From: Firmicutes bacterium CAG:552
Lineage (GTDB): Bacteria > Bacillota > Clostridia > Christensenellales > Pumilibacteraceae
Assembly (NCBI GenBank): GCA_000435495.1
Contig: FR884054.1
Coordinates: 1 to 19,314, forward strand
Direction of reading: 5' to 3'
DNA: 19,314 nucleotides
Under the pieces are notes generated by a model, which was not told the origin of the DNA, searched no databases, and worked only from the letters and a program-made list of their open reading frames with translations. Below, piece after piece: positions 9,311 to 15,438 of this stretch (position 1 is its first letter; the number at the start of each line of letters is the position of its first letter). A program made the translations under genes and the position numbers.

Positions 9311-9456
9311 CGGTGCCGCTGTTTTTCGAAGAATGAAAAACGTTTATCCCGACAAAGAATTTTCGTTGCAAAATGCGGCATGCATCGAGTGTAAACGAGT
9401 CGCAGGCGCATATAAAGTGGAATTCGAAAGATAAAGTTGAGCTTTTGGGAAAGCCG

Positions 9457-9633
9457 CTATGACTTTGAGTCGTTTTTATTGCTTTTTTTGCATTCCGATT
9501 CCAATATTTCTGCCAGCGTTTTTTCGCTTTCGTCTATATCTATTGAGCCGAAAACATCGTTGCGCTTCACGCTTTTATTTTCGGCGATGAGCAGTTCTAT
9601 TTCCGAAAGTAGTTTTTTTTCTTTATTGCGCAT
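9457..9633 (-). CDS. 58-residue charged protein divergent from XRE regulator
   Basis: The product is short, highly charged and probably helical: MRNKEKKLLSEIELLIAENK, then a basic and acidic tail ending in KKSNKNDSKS. I choose the ATG at 9633 because GGAGG (9638-9642 on this strand) lies four bases upstream; an ATG at 9660 and GTG at 9663 have no such site. A good promoter (TTGACT, 17 bases, TAAATT) is placed to start transcription near 9657, just upstream of the chosen start. The gene is divergent from a small XRE regulator and shares its palindromic operator, so the two may be functionally linked, as in toxin-antitoxin or phage-type switch pairs. The family is not recognised. Confidence 0.65.
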   Translation of the reverse strand: MRNKEKKLLSEIELLIAENKSVKRNDVFGSIDIDESEKTLAEILESECKKSNKNDSKS

Positions 9634-9663
9634 AACGCCTCCGTGCCGATAGGTACTCATCAC

Positions 9664-9692
9664 AATTTAACACTAAATTTAGTGTAAGTCAA
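9664..9692 (-). promoter_or_regulatory. minus-strand promoter of the 58-residue gene
   Basis: On the minus strand TTGACT (9687-9692) and TAAATT (9664-9669) are separated by exactly 17 bases, and those bases are the 16-bp palindrome at 9670-9685 plus one base. Bound protein would therefore block the promoter. Confidence 0.65.
9670..9685. promoter_or_regulatory. 16-bp perfect palindrome, probable operator
   Basis: ACACTAAATTTAGTGT is a perfect palindrome between two divergent small genes. It fills the spacer of the minus-strand promoter and lies just upstream of a TATAAT at 9694-9699 facing the XRE gene. It is the natural candidate site for the neighbouring XRE protein. Confidence 0.7.
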
Positions 9693-9693
9693 G

Positions 9694-9699
9694 TATAAT
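9694..9699 (+). promoter_or_regulatory. -10 box of the XRE gene
   Basis: A perfect TATAAT lies 27 bases before the XRE start codon. No good -35 is found; the -35 position falls in the palindrome, consistent with autoregulation. Confidence 0.5.
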
Positions 9700-9726
9700 A
9701 CACTGTTATTAGGGTATTATTCGTGT

Positions 9727-9936
9727 ATGAAGATAGGCGAAAATATCAAAATGCTCAGAAAGTATAACATGCTTAATCAAAAGCAGTTTGCGGAGCGCAT
9801 GGGCACGACGCAGCAGCGTGTCAGCGAATGGGAAACCAATAAAATCGAACCGTCGCTTTATAACGTAATTAAAATGCTAAAAGTTTTGGGAGTTACGTTT
9901 GAAGAGCTTACCGACGGAGTAGAGGAAGAAGAATAA
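9727..9936 (+). CDS. small XRE-family helix-turn-helix regulator
   Basis: This 69-residue protein is a stand-alone Cro/C1-type DNA-binding domain. Residues 3-60 show the five-helix pattern: IGENIKMLRK, then NQKQFAERMGTTQQRVSEWE as the helix-turn-helix, then PSLYNVIKMLKVLGVTFEELT. It ends in an acidic tail, EEEE, with no sensor domain. The ATG at 9727 is preceded by AGGG at 9711-9714, 12 bases away. It is divergent from a 58-residue ORF, with a perfect 16-bp palindrome between them, so it most likely represses its own promoter and its neighbour's. It resembles small regulators of integrated elements, but no other element genes are nearby. Confidence 0.88.
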   Translation: MKIGENIKMLRKYNMLNQKQFAERMGTTQQRVSEWETNKIEPSLYNVIKMLKVLGVTFEELTDGVEEEE

Positions 9937-10052
9937 TTATACGTTTCGGATAAAACTTTTATAGCGATTGCCATATAGATAAAAGCAATTTTATTTTGTC
10001 ATCGCAAGCATTTTTGCGGCGGCAATTTTTTTGTATTTTTATGGGAAAAAGC
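9937..10052. other. intergenic stretch before the cad promoter
   Basis: This AT-rich gap holds only weak inverted repeats, such as CGCAA and TTGCG around 10004-10018 followed by a T run at 10026-10032, which might act as a terminator for the XRE gene. No gene is seen. Confidence 0.3.
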
Positions 10053-10081
10053 TTGACAAGCGCAAGTATAAGCAGTATACT
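10053..10081 (+). promoter_or_regulatory. cad operon promoter
   Basis: A perfect -35 TTGACA (10053-10058) is 17 bases from the -10 TATACT (10076-10081). Transcription should start near 10088, inside the operator that follows. Confidence 0.88.
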
Positions 10082-10088
10082 GTGAACG

Positions 10089-10106
10089 AATGAATAAATG
10101 TTCATT
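10089..10106 (+). promoter_or_regulatory. SmtB/CadC-type operator
   Basis: AATGAATA-AA-TGTTCATT is an 8-2-8 inverted repeat with one mismatch. Its TGAAYA half-sites match the imperfect 12-2-12 operators known for the ArsR/SmtB family. It covers the predicted transcription start, so bound CadC would block the promoter until metal releases it. Confidence 0.82.
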
Positions 10107-10173
10107 TGTGCTTATGTTCGAATGATGCGAAAGCCGATGAGAATGCCGAGCCAAAAAAAGGGAGGACGAATAC

Positions 10174-10524
10174 ATGCGAGAGTTGGTGTGTGAAAACGAA
10201 TGCGTTCACGATGACGTAGTCAGCGAGATTAAAGAAAAAATGCCGGATGAAGAAACCGTTTTCGAACTTGCGGAGCTTTTTAAGATATTCGGAGATTCGA
10301 CGAGGACAAAGATACTCAGTTGTTTGGAACTGAGCGAGTTGTGTGTTTGCGATATTTGTTCGTGTCTGAACATGAACCAGTCTGCGATATCGCATCAGCT
10401 TCGGGTGTTAAGACAAGCGAAATTGGTTAAAGCGCGAAAAAAAGGCAAAGAAGTCATTTATTCGCTTGACGATGACCATGTGTCCAAAATTTACGAATGC
10501 GCACTTATGCACATAAAAGAGTAA
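10174..10524 (+). CDS. cadC: CadC-like ArsR/SmtB metal-sensing repressor
   Basis: This 116-residue winged-helix repressor has both metal sites of the CadC group. The N-terminal site residues are Cys6 and Cys10, with Cys57 and Cys59 in ELCVCDIC. The C-terminal alpha5 site has Asp100, His102, His113 and Glu116. These eight positions match the Staphylococcus aureus plasmid pI258 CadC ligands (C7, C11, C58, C60; D101, H103, H114, E117) with a constant offset of one. The recognition helix is around NMNQSAISHQLRVLRQA. It should bind the operator at 10089-10106 and dissociate on Cd, Pb or Zn. The ATG at 10174 follows GGGAGG by 8 bases. It is the first gene of the operon with an HMA protein and a P1B ATPase. 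Cys62 and Cys64 give extra cysteines after the site. Confidence 0.93.
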   Translation: MRELVCENECVHDDVVSEIKEKMPDEETVFELAELFKIFGDSTRTKILSCLELSELCVCDICSCLNMNQSAISHQLRVLRQAKLVKARKKGKEVIYSLDDDHVSKIYECALMHIKE

Positions 10525-10575
10525 AATAACTTTACGAAATTCTATTAAAACGACTATTTAGGAGAAAAAATAAAA

Positions 10576-10791
10576 ATGAAAAAGACGGTAAACATCGAAA
10601 TCGACTGCGCAGTTTGCGCTCAAAAGTGTCAGGACGCAATATGTAAGTTAAACGGAGTTAACGCATGCAACATAAACTTTATAACTCAAAAGATGTCGCT
10701 TGACATTCAGGACGAGGACAGCGAAAAGATAATGAAGAATATCAAAAAGGTGGCAAGGAAAGTAGAACCGGATTTTGAGATGGAGGATTGA
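10576..10791 (+). CDS. free-standing HMA metallochaperone-like protein
   Basis: This 71-residue protein is one heavy-metal-associated domain with a beta-alpha-beta-beta-alpha pattern. The metal motif DCAVCAQKC is at residues 10-18: Cys11 and Cys14 form the CxxC, and Cys18 is an extra cysteine. The Asp before the first Cys is typical of HMA domains fused to Zn/Cd/Pb pumps rather than of copper chaperones with GMTCxxC. The C-terminus is acidic (EPDFEMED). AGGAG at 10560-10564 lies 11 bases before the ATG. The ATPase start is two bases after this stop, so they are coupled. The pump lacks its own HMA domain, so this protein most likely supplies that domain in trans. A copper role is unlikely but not excluded. 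Confidence 0.87.
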   Translation: MKKTVNIEIDCAVCAQKCQDAICKLNGVNACNINFITQKMSLDIQDEDSEKIMKNIKKVARKVEPDFEMED

Positions 10792-10792
10792 T

Positions 10793-12703
10793 ATGAGTAA
10801 AAAGCTGAAAAAGAAACTAAAGCGAATAATAATCGCTTTGAGCGCTTTTTTACTGCTGATGCTTGCCGATAAGGTGATTTTACCGCTTGCGTTCGATAAA
10901 AATCTGGCGACGGTTATAGACGGCAAATACGGATGGACGCTTGCGTTCGGATTGTTCCTCGGCGTATATGTATACATCGGCTATGACGTACTTCGAAAAG
11001 CTGCGGTAAATATTGCTCACGGTCAGGTTTTCGACGAAAACTTTTTGATGGTTATCGCAACGCTCGGAGCGTTTGCGCTCGCTATTTGCCGAGGATTTAC
11101 AGGGCAAGAGGTGGAAGGTTTCGACGAGGCGTGTGCAGTGTTGCTGTTTTACCAGGTGGGAGAATGGTTCCAATCATATGCGGTGGGAAAATCTCGCAAA
11201 GACATTGCATCGCTTATGGACGTAAGACCCGATTATGCTAATTTGGTTACGGCAGACGGCGTAACAAAAGTCGATCCCTCATCTGTAAACGTAGGCGATT
11301 TAATCGTAGTTAAACCGGGCGAGAAGATACCTCTCGACGGCGAAATCGTCGAAGGCCGCACTTCGTTAGACGCAAAGGCGCTTACCGGCGAATCGGCTCC
11401 TATAGACGCACATGAGGGCGAGACTGTCATAAGCGGCTGCGTCAATATAAGCGGCACGGTAAAAGTGCGAGTAGATAAGGCGTTTCACGATTCGACGGTT
11501 GCTAAAATTTTGGACCTTGTAGAAAATGCGTCTTCTCAAAAGTCAAAGACCGAAAATTTTATAACCAAGTTCGCAAAATATTATACGCCTATAGTCGTGG
11601 GCGTGGCGGTGCTTCTGGCGATAATACCGGGAATAATAACAAAGGACTTTGCCACGTGGGTATACAGGGCACTTTCGTTTTTGGTAGTATCTTGTCCGTG
11701 TGCGCTCGTTATATCGATTCCGCTCGGATTTTTTGCCGGCATAGGCGGAGCATCGAAAAAGGGTATTCTTATAAAGGGTAGCAGCTACCTGGAAAAATTC
11801 GCTGCGACAAACGTATTTGTGTTCGACAAGACCGGTACGCTTACTAAAGGTAACTTTACCGTGAGTAACGTTTTTCCGGCCGAAAACAGAGAGGAGATAT
11901 TGCGCCTTGCGTCCGTTGCGGAAAAAGGAAGTAATCATCCCATAGCCAAGTCCATCACCGAGGCATACGGCAAAGATATACCAGACGGATACACGGTAGA
12001 AGAAATTTCCGGACACGGAATAATAGCTCGAGGCGAATGCGAAATAGCGTGCGGAAACGCAAAACTTATGCGCAGGGAAGGAATCGAATTCGAAGAAACG
12101 AACGAAATCGGTACTGTTGTATACGTGGCTAAAAATAAAAAGTTCGTGGGAAGTATTCTCATTGCCGACGAGATAAAAGCCGACGCAAAAGAAACGATAA
12201 AGGCACTTAACGAAGGCGGAGCAAAGACTATAATGCTCACCGGAGATAACGAAAAAATTGCCGGCGGCGTGGCAGAAAAATTAGAATTAGGCGACTACAA
12301 GGCTTCGCTTTTGCCGCAAGATAAGGTAGCCGAGACGGAAAAACTCATCAACAACAAAAAGAGTAATGAAGTGGTTTGCTTTGTAGGCGACGGAATCAAC
12401 GACGCTCCCGTGCTTATGCGTTCGGATATAGGGGTTGCGATGGGCGGAGTAGGCTCCGACGCAGCAATAGAAGCGGCTGACATCGTGCTTATGAACGATA
12501 ATTTAAGCGGAATTATTACGGCGAAACACATATCTGCTAAGACTATGCGCATAGTAAAACAAAATATCTGGCTTGCGCTTGCGGTAAAGATAGGTATACT
12601 CGTTTTGGCTGCATGCGGTATCGCAAATATGTGGTTGGCTGTGTTTGGCGACGTAGGCGTGGCAGTACTTGCGATACTTAATTCCATGAGAGCGAGATAT
12701 TAG
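10793..12703 (+). CDS. cadA: P1B-2-type Zn/Cd/Pb-exporting ATPase
   Basis: This 636-residue P-type ATPase carries the expected motifs: TGES at residues 198-201 (dephosphorylation), the metal-binding CPC at 301-303 in SCPCAL, the phosphorylated Asp345 in DKTGTLTKG, HPIAKSI, TGDN, and GDGINDAP near 532. The pump should export soft divalent metals. Lys599 and Asp620 in the last two helices are the P1B-2 signature for Zn2+/Cd2+/Pb2+ selectivity. The protein starts with a basic patch and a TM helix and has no N-terminal HMA domain, which most CadA/ZntA proteins have; the HMA is the separate preceding gene. ATG 10793 has GGAGG six bases upstream, inside the end of the previous gene; a start at 10775 is less likely. 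Whether Zn, Cd or Pb is the natural substrate is not decided. Confidence 0.95.
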   Translation: MSKKLKKKLKRIIIALSAFLLLMLADKVILPLAFDKNLATVIDGKYGWTLAFGLFLGVYVYIGYDVLRKAAVNIAHGQVFDENFLMVIATLGAFALAICRGFTGQEVEGFDEACAVLLFYQVGEWFQSYAVGKSRKDIASLMDVRPDYANLVTADGVTKVDPSSVNVGDLIVVKPGEKIPLDGEIVEGRTSLDAKALTGESAPIDAHEGETVISGCVNISGTVKVRVDKAFHDSTVAKILDLVENASSQKSKTENFITKFAKYYTPIVVGVAVLLAIIPGIITKDFATWVYRALSFLVVSCPCALVISIPLGFFAGIGGASKKGILIKGSSYLEKFAATNVFVFDKTGTLTKGNFTVSNVFPAENREEILRLASVAEKGSNHPIAKSITEAYGKDIPDGYTVEEISGHGIIARGECEIACGNAKLMRREGIEFEETNEIGTVVYVAKNKKFVGSILIADEIKADAKETIKALNEGGAKTIMLTGDNEKIAGGVAEKLELGDYKASLLPQDKVAETEKLINNKKSNEVVCFVGDGINDAPVLMRSDIGVAMGGVGSDAAIEAADIVLMNDNLSGIITAKHISAKTMRIVKQNIWLALAVKIGILVLAACGIANMWLAVFGDVGVAVLAILNSMRARY

Positions 12704-12719
12704 TAGACAAAAAACAAAA

Positions 12720-12790
12720 ACGGTTGCGTATAAATGCGATTTGCAAGGTACGATTGTATTTGCAGACGCATCTGTGCGTAGCCGTTTTTT
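12720..12790. terminator. long bidirectional terminator after cadA
   Basis: A 19-base arm at 12720-12738 pairs with 12767-12785, mostly Watson-Crick with several G-U pairs and one mismatch. It is flanked by AAAACAAAAA on the left and TTTTTT on the right, so it can end cadA on the plus strand and the small gene on the minus strand. Confidence 0.82.
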
Positions 12791-12832
12791 GTATGCGTAA
12801 GATAGTTGTGCGTCAGGCAGGGTGCGCCTATG

Positions 12833-13036
12833 CTAAAACGTGGTTGCGGAAGAATCGGAAGCGGACGTTCTGTTGTCGGAGAAACTCAGGAGCAGTACAG
12901 TCAATATTATTTGGTTAAGATTGCCCGAAAGCGAGCAGTGGCAGCTGCCGGACGTATTTTTGTCGTTAGAATCATCGTAGCCGTTTATGACGAGCAGAAG
13001 TATAAGAAGAAGCCTGAAAATGTCGTTTTGAGCCAT
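12833..13036 (-). CDS. small protein with two hydrophobic stretches
   Basis: This 67-residue protein starts at ATG 13036 with GGAGG four bases upstream (13041-13045), the same spacing as the other small minus-strand gene. It has two short hydrophobic segments, IFRLLLILLLVING and NQIILTVLLLSF, joined by a polar stretch with the motif SGSCHCSLSG, and a Ser/Thr-rich tail. The layout recalls small hydrophobic or spore-associated peptides of Clostridia, but this is only a resemblance. The CHC motif could bind metal, which would suit a place between a metal pump and an ArsR regulator. It is divergent from the second ArsR gene, 82 bases away, and ends before the bidirectional terminator. No family is recognised. 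Confidence 0.6.
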   Translation of the reverse strand: MAQNDIFRLLLILLLVINGYDDSNDKNTSGSCHCSLSGNLNQIILTVLLLSFSDNRTSASDSSATTF

Positions 13037-13098
13037 ATTGCCTCCGTTTCGACCTTAAAAATCAATACTTACATATATGCGACATAATGCGCAAACGT

Positions 13099-13114
13099 GC
13101 ATATGTTATTATGC
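13099..13114 (+). promoter_or_regulatory. possible -10/operator of the second ArsR gene
   Basis: GCATA at 13099-13103 and TATGC at 13110-13114 form an inverted repeat over a TTATTAT that would serve as a -10. No convincing -35 is seen. The region 13071-13106 also has ACATAT and ATATGT in inverted order. Confidence 0.3.
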
Positions 13115-13118
13115 TCGT

Positions 13119-13442
13119 ATGAACATATCGATAGATGAAAGAAAACAGCAACTTGTAAAAAAATACGTAAGCGACGGCAAAATGAAAAAATTAGCGTCGT
13201 TTTTTGACGTACTGTCCGACGGAACCAGGTTAAAAATACTTTCGGCGCTGGCGATAACGCCCATGTGCGTAAGCGATCTTTCCGCAGTCTTGGAGATAAA
13301 TCAGACTACCGTTTCGCACCAATTGGCAAGGATGAGACTTGCAGCCATGGTCGATTTTCGACGGGAAGGCAAAGCCTGTATTTATTACGTTTGCGATAAA
13401 GGTATAAACAACGTGCTGCTACAAGCCGTAGAGTGTAGTTGA
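13119..13442 (+). CDS. second ArsR-family regulator, ligand unknown
   Basis: This 107-residue winged-helix protein has the ArsR pattern: FFDVLSDGTRLKILSAL (residues 28-44), then MCVSDLSAVLEINQTTVSHQLARMRLAAMV, with the recognition helix around 61-73, and a wing RREGKACIYYV. Only Cys50 occupies the ELCVCDL region, and the C-terminal DxH plus HxxE site is absent; other cysteines are Cys87, Cys92 and Cys106. The inducer is therefore not predictable and may be a thiol-type or non-metal signal. The ATG at 13119 has no ribosome binding site, and TTATTAT at 13106-13112 sits at -10 spacing to it, so the message may be leaderless. An ATG at 13077 is an alternative that would add 14 residues, also without a site. 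It is divergent from the small hydrophobic protein. Confidence 0.88.
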   Translation: MNISIDERKQQLVKKYVSDGKMKKLASFFDVLSDGTRLKILSALAITPMCVSDLSAVLEINQTTVSHQLARMRLAAMVDFRREGKACIYYVCDKGINNVLLQAVECS

Positions 13443-13590
13443 AAACAGGTAACGGTATTGTGATTTTTTGACATGAAGTCAAATGTTATAAGAACGTCGT
13501 TTACACCGTTAGCCGATTCGATACGAAAAAAGGCAATGAAAAGAGTAAAAGAGTGGGGTGGGATAAGCGACTCGACGAATAAAACAAAAA

Positions 13591-13624
13591 AGCTACGGAG
13601 TTTAGGGAGGAAGCCGTAGTTTTA
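13591..13624 (+). terminator. probable terminator of the second ArsR gene
   Basis: CTACGG at 13593-13598 pairs with CCGTAG at 13614-13619, extended by A-T and G-U pairs, and followed by TTTT. It lies about 150 bases after the ArsR stop. Confidence 0.55.
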
Positions 13625-13693
13625 AAAGTTTTTAGTATAAAATCGATAAGCTTTTCGATCCCGACACGGGAAAACTTTTGTATTATAAACATA

Positions 13694-13739
13694 TTTGCCG
13701 TTTTTTACCGCCAATGCGATTGTTTGACTTAACGGCAAA
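13694..13739 (-). repeat. inverted repeat downstream of ung
   Basis: TTTGCCGTT (13694-13702) and AACGGCAAA (13731-13739) are perfect 9-base arms with a 28-base loop. It sits about 30 bases after the ung stop on the minus strand and could limit read-through, but the T run is poor. Confidence 0.4.
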
Positions 13740-13771
13740 GTTTAGGCTAAGCACAGTAATTGAATATTTCG

Positions 13772-14485
13772 TCAGATTGGCTTGATGTTCTGCGCAGTTG
13801 CGTAATATGGCGCAGAAGTCCCGCTTACGTTCGTCCAATCGACGGGGGCGTATCCGATCTTACGCAGGTATGTGTTTGCCTTAGAAAACGGTTTGGAGCC
13901 GAAAAAGCCTCTGTAGGCTGATAGCGGACTGGGATGAGGAGAAGAGATTATGTAGTCTTTTGGCGAAATAATCGATCTTTTGGCTATTGCGTCCGAACCC
14001 CAGAGAATGTATACAACCGGTTTGTTTCTCTTGTTAAGCGCAAGTATTATGCTGTCGGTAAAGGTTTGCCAACCCAAAGCCGAGTGACTTTTCGGCATAC
14101 CTGCTCGTACCGAAAGCACTGTGTTAAGAAGCAGAACTCCTTGCTTTGCCCAGCCTATCAAAGTCCCGCACGAATCGTCGATATCTCCGATATCCGATTT
14201 GATTTCTTTGTAAATGTTGACAAGCGACGGGGGGAGCGGTACGCCTTCGTTTACGGCAAATGCCATGCCGTTAGCTTGTCCTTCGCCGTGATAAGGATCC
14301 TGACCGAGGATTACCACTTTCACGTCGTCGTAGTTTATGTACTTGAATGCTGCAAACAGATTGTCTTTCGCCGGATATACGGTGTGCGTTGCGTATTCTT
14401 CGTTTACCCTTTGCATAAGATTTGTAAAATAAGGTTTGGCGTATTCGTCTTTAAGCGCATTGTCCCAACTTTCGCTTATTGTCAT
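13772..14485 (-). CDS. ung: uracil-DNA glycosylase
   Basis: This 237-residue enzyme removes uracil from DNA to start base excision repair. Family-1 motifs are all present: the water-activating GQDPYHG at residues 61-67 with Asp63, the NTVL motif at 121-124, and the minor-groove loop HPSPLSA at 184-190 with His184. The length is normal for bacterial Ung. I place the start at ATG 14485 because GGAGAG lies about five bases upstream; a start at 14539 would add 18 residues without a site. The gene has its own promoter at 14580-14609 and a hairpin in its leader. It stands alone, between a regulator on the other strand and a hydrolase gene on the same strand. Confidence 0.97.
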   Translation of the reverse strand: MTISESWDNALKDEYAKPYFTNLMQRVNEEYATHTVYPAKDNLFAAFKYINYDDVKVVILGQDPYHGEGQANGMAFAVNEGVPLPPSLVNIYKEIKSDIGDIDDSCGTLIGWAKQGVLLLNTVLSVRAGMPKSHSALGWQTFTDSIILALNKRNKPVVYILWGSDAIAKRSIISPKDYIISSPHPSPLSAYRGFFGSKPFSKANTYLRKIGYAPVDWTNVSGTSAPYYATAQNIKPI

Positions 14486-14532
14486 GATTCTCTCCGATAA
14501 TGTATTTAAGGTCAAAAGAACCGAGATAAGTA

Positions 14533-14573
14533 CAGCCAAACACTTTTATTGCGATTATTGTGTTATATGGCTG
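14533..14573 (-). promoter_or_regulatory. hairpin at the 5' end of the ung message
   Basis: On the minus strand CAGCCA pairs with TGGCTG and, after a three-base bulge, AACAC pairs with GTGTT. The predicted transcription start from the -10 TATTAT falls at the first base of the hairpin, so it may protect or regulate the ung transcript. Confidence 0.45.
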
Positions 14574-14579
14574 ACATCT

Positions 14580-14609
14580 ATAATAATACTATACATTATT
14601 TTATGTAAA
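14580..14609 (-). promoter_or_regulatory. probable ung promoter
   Basis: On the minus strand TTTACA (14604-14609) and TATTAT (14580-14585) are 18 bases apart, a good sigma-A-type match. Confidence 0.55.
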
Positions 14610-14637
14610 AAATCAAGCGGCAAAGTAGTTTTGCCGC
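14606..14637 (-). terminator. terminator downstream of the hydrolase gene
   Basis: On the minus strand GCGGCAAA pairs with TTTGCCGC (14617-14637) and is followed by TTGATTTTTT. It ends transcription about 100 bases after the hydrolase stop and abuts the ung promoter. Confidence 0.8.
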
Positions 14638-14739
14638 CTTTCTTTTGTTTTTCTTTAGTATGCAACTATTATCTGCATTTTAGCTGCTATTATTCTTTTC
14701 ATCGTGAATTATTTTGCGTACAAGTTTAATGCTACCGTT

Positions 14740-15369
14740 TTAAGTCAAAGCTGACTGATTTGTCGCACTTTTTATCCAATCGTCAACAAATCTCATTTGC
14801 TCGTCTGTATGAAACCAATGTTCGCCGTTTTTCATTACGGTAAGCTTTGCGCCGATCTTTTTGGCGAAATCGGATATCGTTTCCTGTGAAGTCAGACGGT
14901 CGTTTTCACCGTACAAAATGCAAGTAGGAACCGTCCATCGGATAGGGTTGTCCTTTACGTAACAAAGATATTCCCACGACAATGTTTCACCGAAATCCGT
15001 TGCTATTTTTGACTTTTTATAAAGTTCTTCTTCGGTAACGTGCGCAGATTTCATCATATCGTATATTAGTTTTTGCATATCTACGACAGGTGAAACGAAG
15101 TACGCTTTATCGACGAAAACCTCGCTGAGCGAAGACATCGCAAAGAAAGCCCCTATGCTGTTTGCAATTATCGTTACGGAAGAATATCTTTTGCGATATG
15201 CTTTGAATAGGTTCCGAAACTCTTCTTTTGCTTCCCATGGCGTATTGGAGCTGTAATTCAGACCGATCACGTCACATTCAGGGAACAGGGGTCTAAAATG
15301 CTCTGCTTCGTTTGCGGATCCGCCTTTTCCGTGAATATAGATTATTGATTTTTTTAACTCTGTTGCCAT
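14740..15369 (-). CDS. small alpha/beta hydrolase
   Basis: The 209-residue product has the alpha/beta hydrolase plan. An early HGKGGSANEAEHF motif (His13 to Phe25) gives the oxyanion region, the nucleophile is Ser71 in ANSIGA, the acid is probably Asp157 in YGENDRLT, and the base is His184 in GEHWFH. This is the pattern of small serine hydrolases of the YqiA/RBBP9-like sort; the substrate is unknown. The start ATG 15369 has no ribosome binding site. A TTG at 15462 would add 31 residues, but it lies upstream of a strong promoter at 15410-15438, so it would not be in that transcript. A hairpin CGG-AAAA-CCG lies near the message start. Catalytic residues are intact. Confidence 0.9.
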   Translation of the reverse strand: MATELKKSIIYIHGKGGSANEAEHFRPLFPECDVIGLNYSSNTPWEAKEEFRNLFKAYRKRYSSVTIIANSIGAFFAMSSLSEVFVDKAYFVSPVVDMQKLIYDMMKSAHVTEEELYKKSKIATDFGETLSWEYLCYVKDNPIRWTVPTCILYGENDRLTSQETISDFAKKIGAKLTVMKNGEHWFHTDEQMRFVDDWIKSATNQSALT

Positions 15370-15409
15370 AATATTTTTAAGGAAAGATTTTGCGGTTTTC
15401 CGATATGAA

Positions 15410-15438
15410 TTATTAACGTTTCCTCCGATTAACGTCAA
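15410..15438 (-). promoter_or_regulatory. hydrolase gene promoter
   Basis: On the minus strand TTGACG (15433-15438) is exactly 17 bases from TAATAA (15410-15415). The spacer happens to contain GGAGGA, which resembles a ribosome binding site but would be untranscribed from this promoter. It supports the start at 15369. Confidence 0.7.

Larger units (their letters stand above)
8845..9434 (+). pseudogene. decaying gene in three reading frames, family not recognised
   Basis: Three consecutive protein-like segments read in frames 2, 1 and 3: 8867-9106 (79 residues from MAYEADRD), about 9100-9336 (78 residues, including KDNVEYYFIEKGEVALRS) and 9333-9434 (33 residues from MKNVYPDKE, ending VEFER). 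Each has coding-like composition and they abut, which suggests one gene of about 190 residues broken by frameshifts near 9073-9106 and 9297-9336. The alternating hydrophobic pattern suggests beta strands, perhaps a C-terminal beta-sandwich. The 5' end carries a tandem 17-base duplication that pushes AGGAG (8834-8838) 28 bases from the ATG at 8867. The segments could instead be small separate genes, but no good ribosome binding site precedes the second or third. Confidence 0.45.
13443..13771. other. 329-base gap without a supported gene
   Basis: It holds a small inverted repeat TTTGAC/GTCAAA (13467-13483), a hairpin with T run at 13591-13624, a TCCCG/CGGGA hairpin (13659-13671), and TTTGCCGTT/AACGGCAAA (13694-13739). 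The plus-strand phrase KIDKLFDPDTGKLLYY near 13641-13690 looks protein-like but starts right after a stop and may be a relic. Confidence 0.4.

Noticed and set aside
9437..9652. Plus-strand open frame of 71 codons
   Set aside because: It is the antisense of the 58-residue minus-strand gene, which has a GGAGG site and a promoter; the plus frame has neither and is Ser/Phe-rich as expected for a shadow.
12724..13087. Two overlapping plus-strand frames after cadA
   Set aside because: They overlap the bidirectional terminator and the antisense of the small minus-strand gene, and have no ribosome binding site.
13501..13692. Minus-strand open frame of 63 codons
   Set aside because: No ribosome binding site, and it spans several hairpins in an intergenic gap.
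14436..14729. Plus-strand frame across the ung promoter
   Set aside because: It runs antisense to the ung start and over a terminator; no ribosome binding site.
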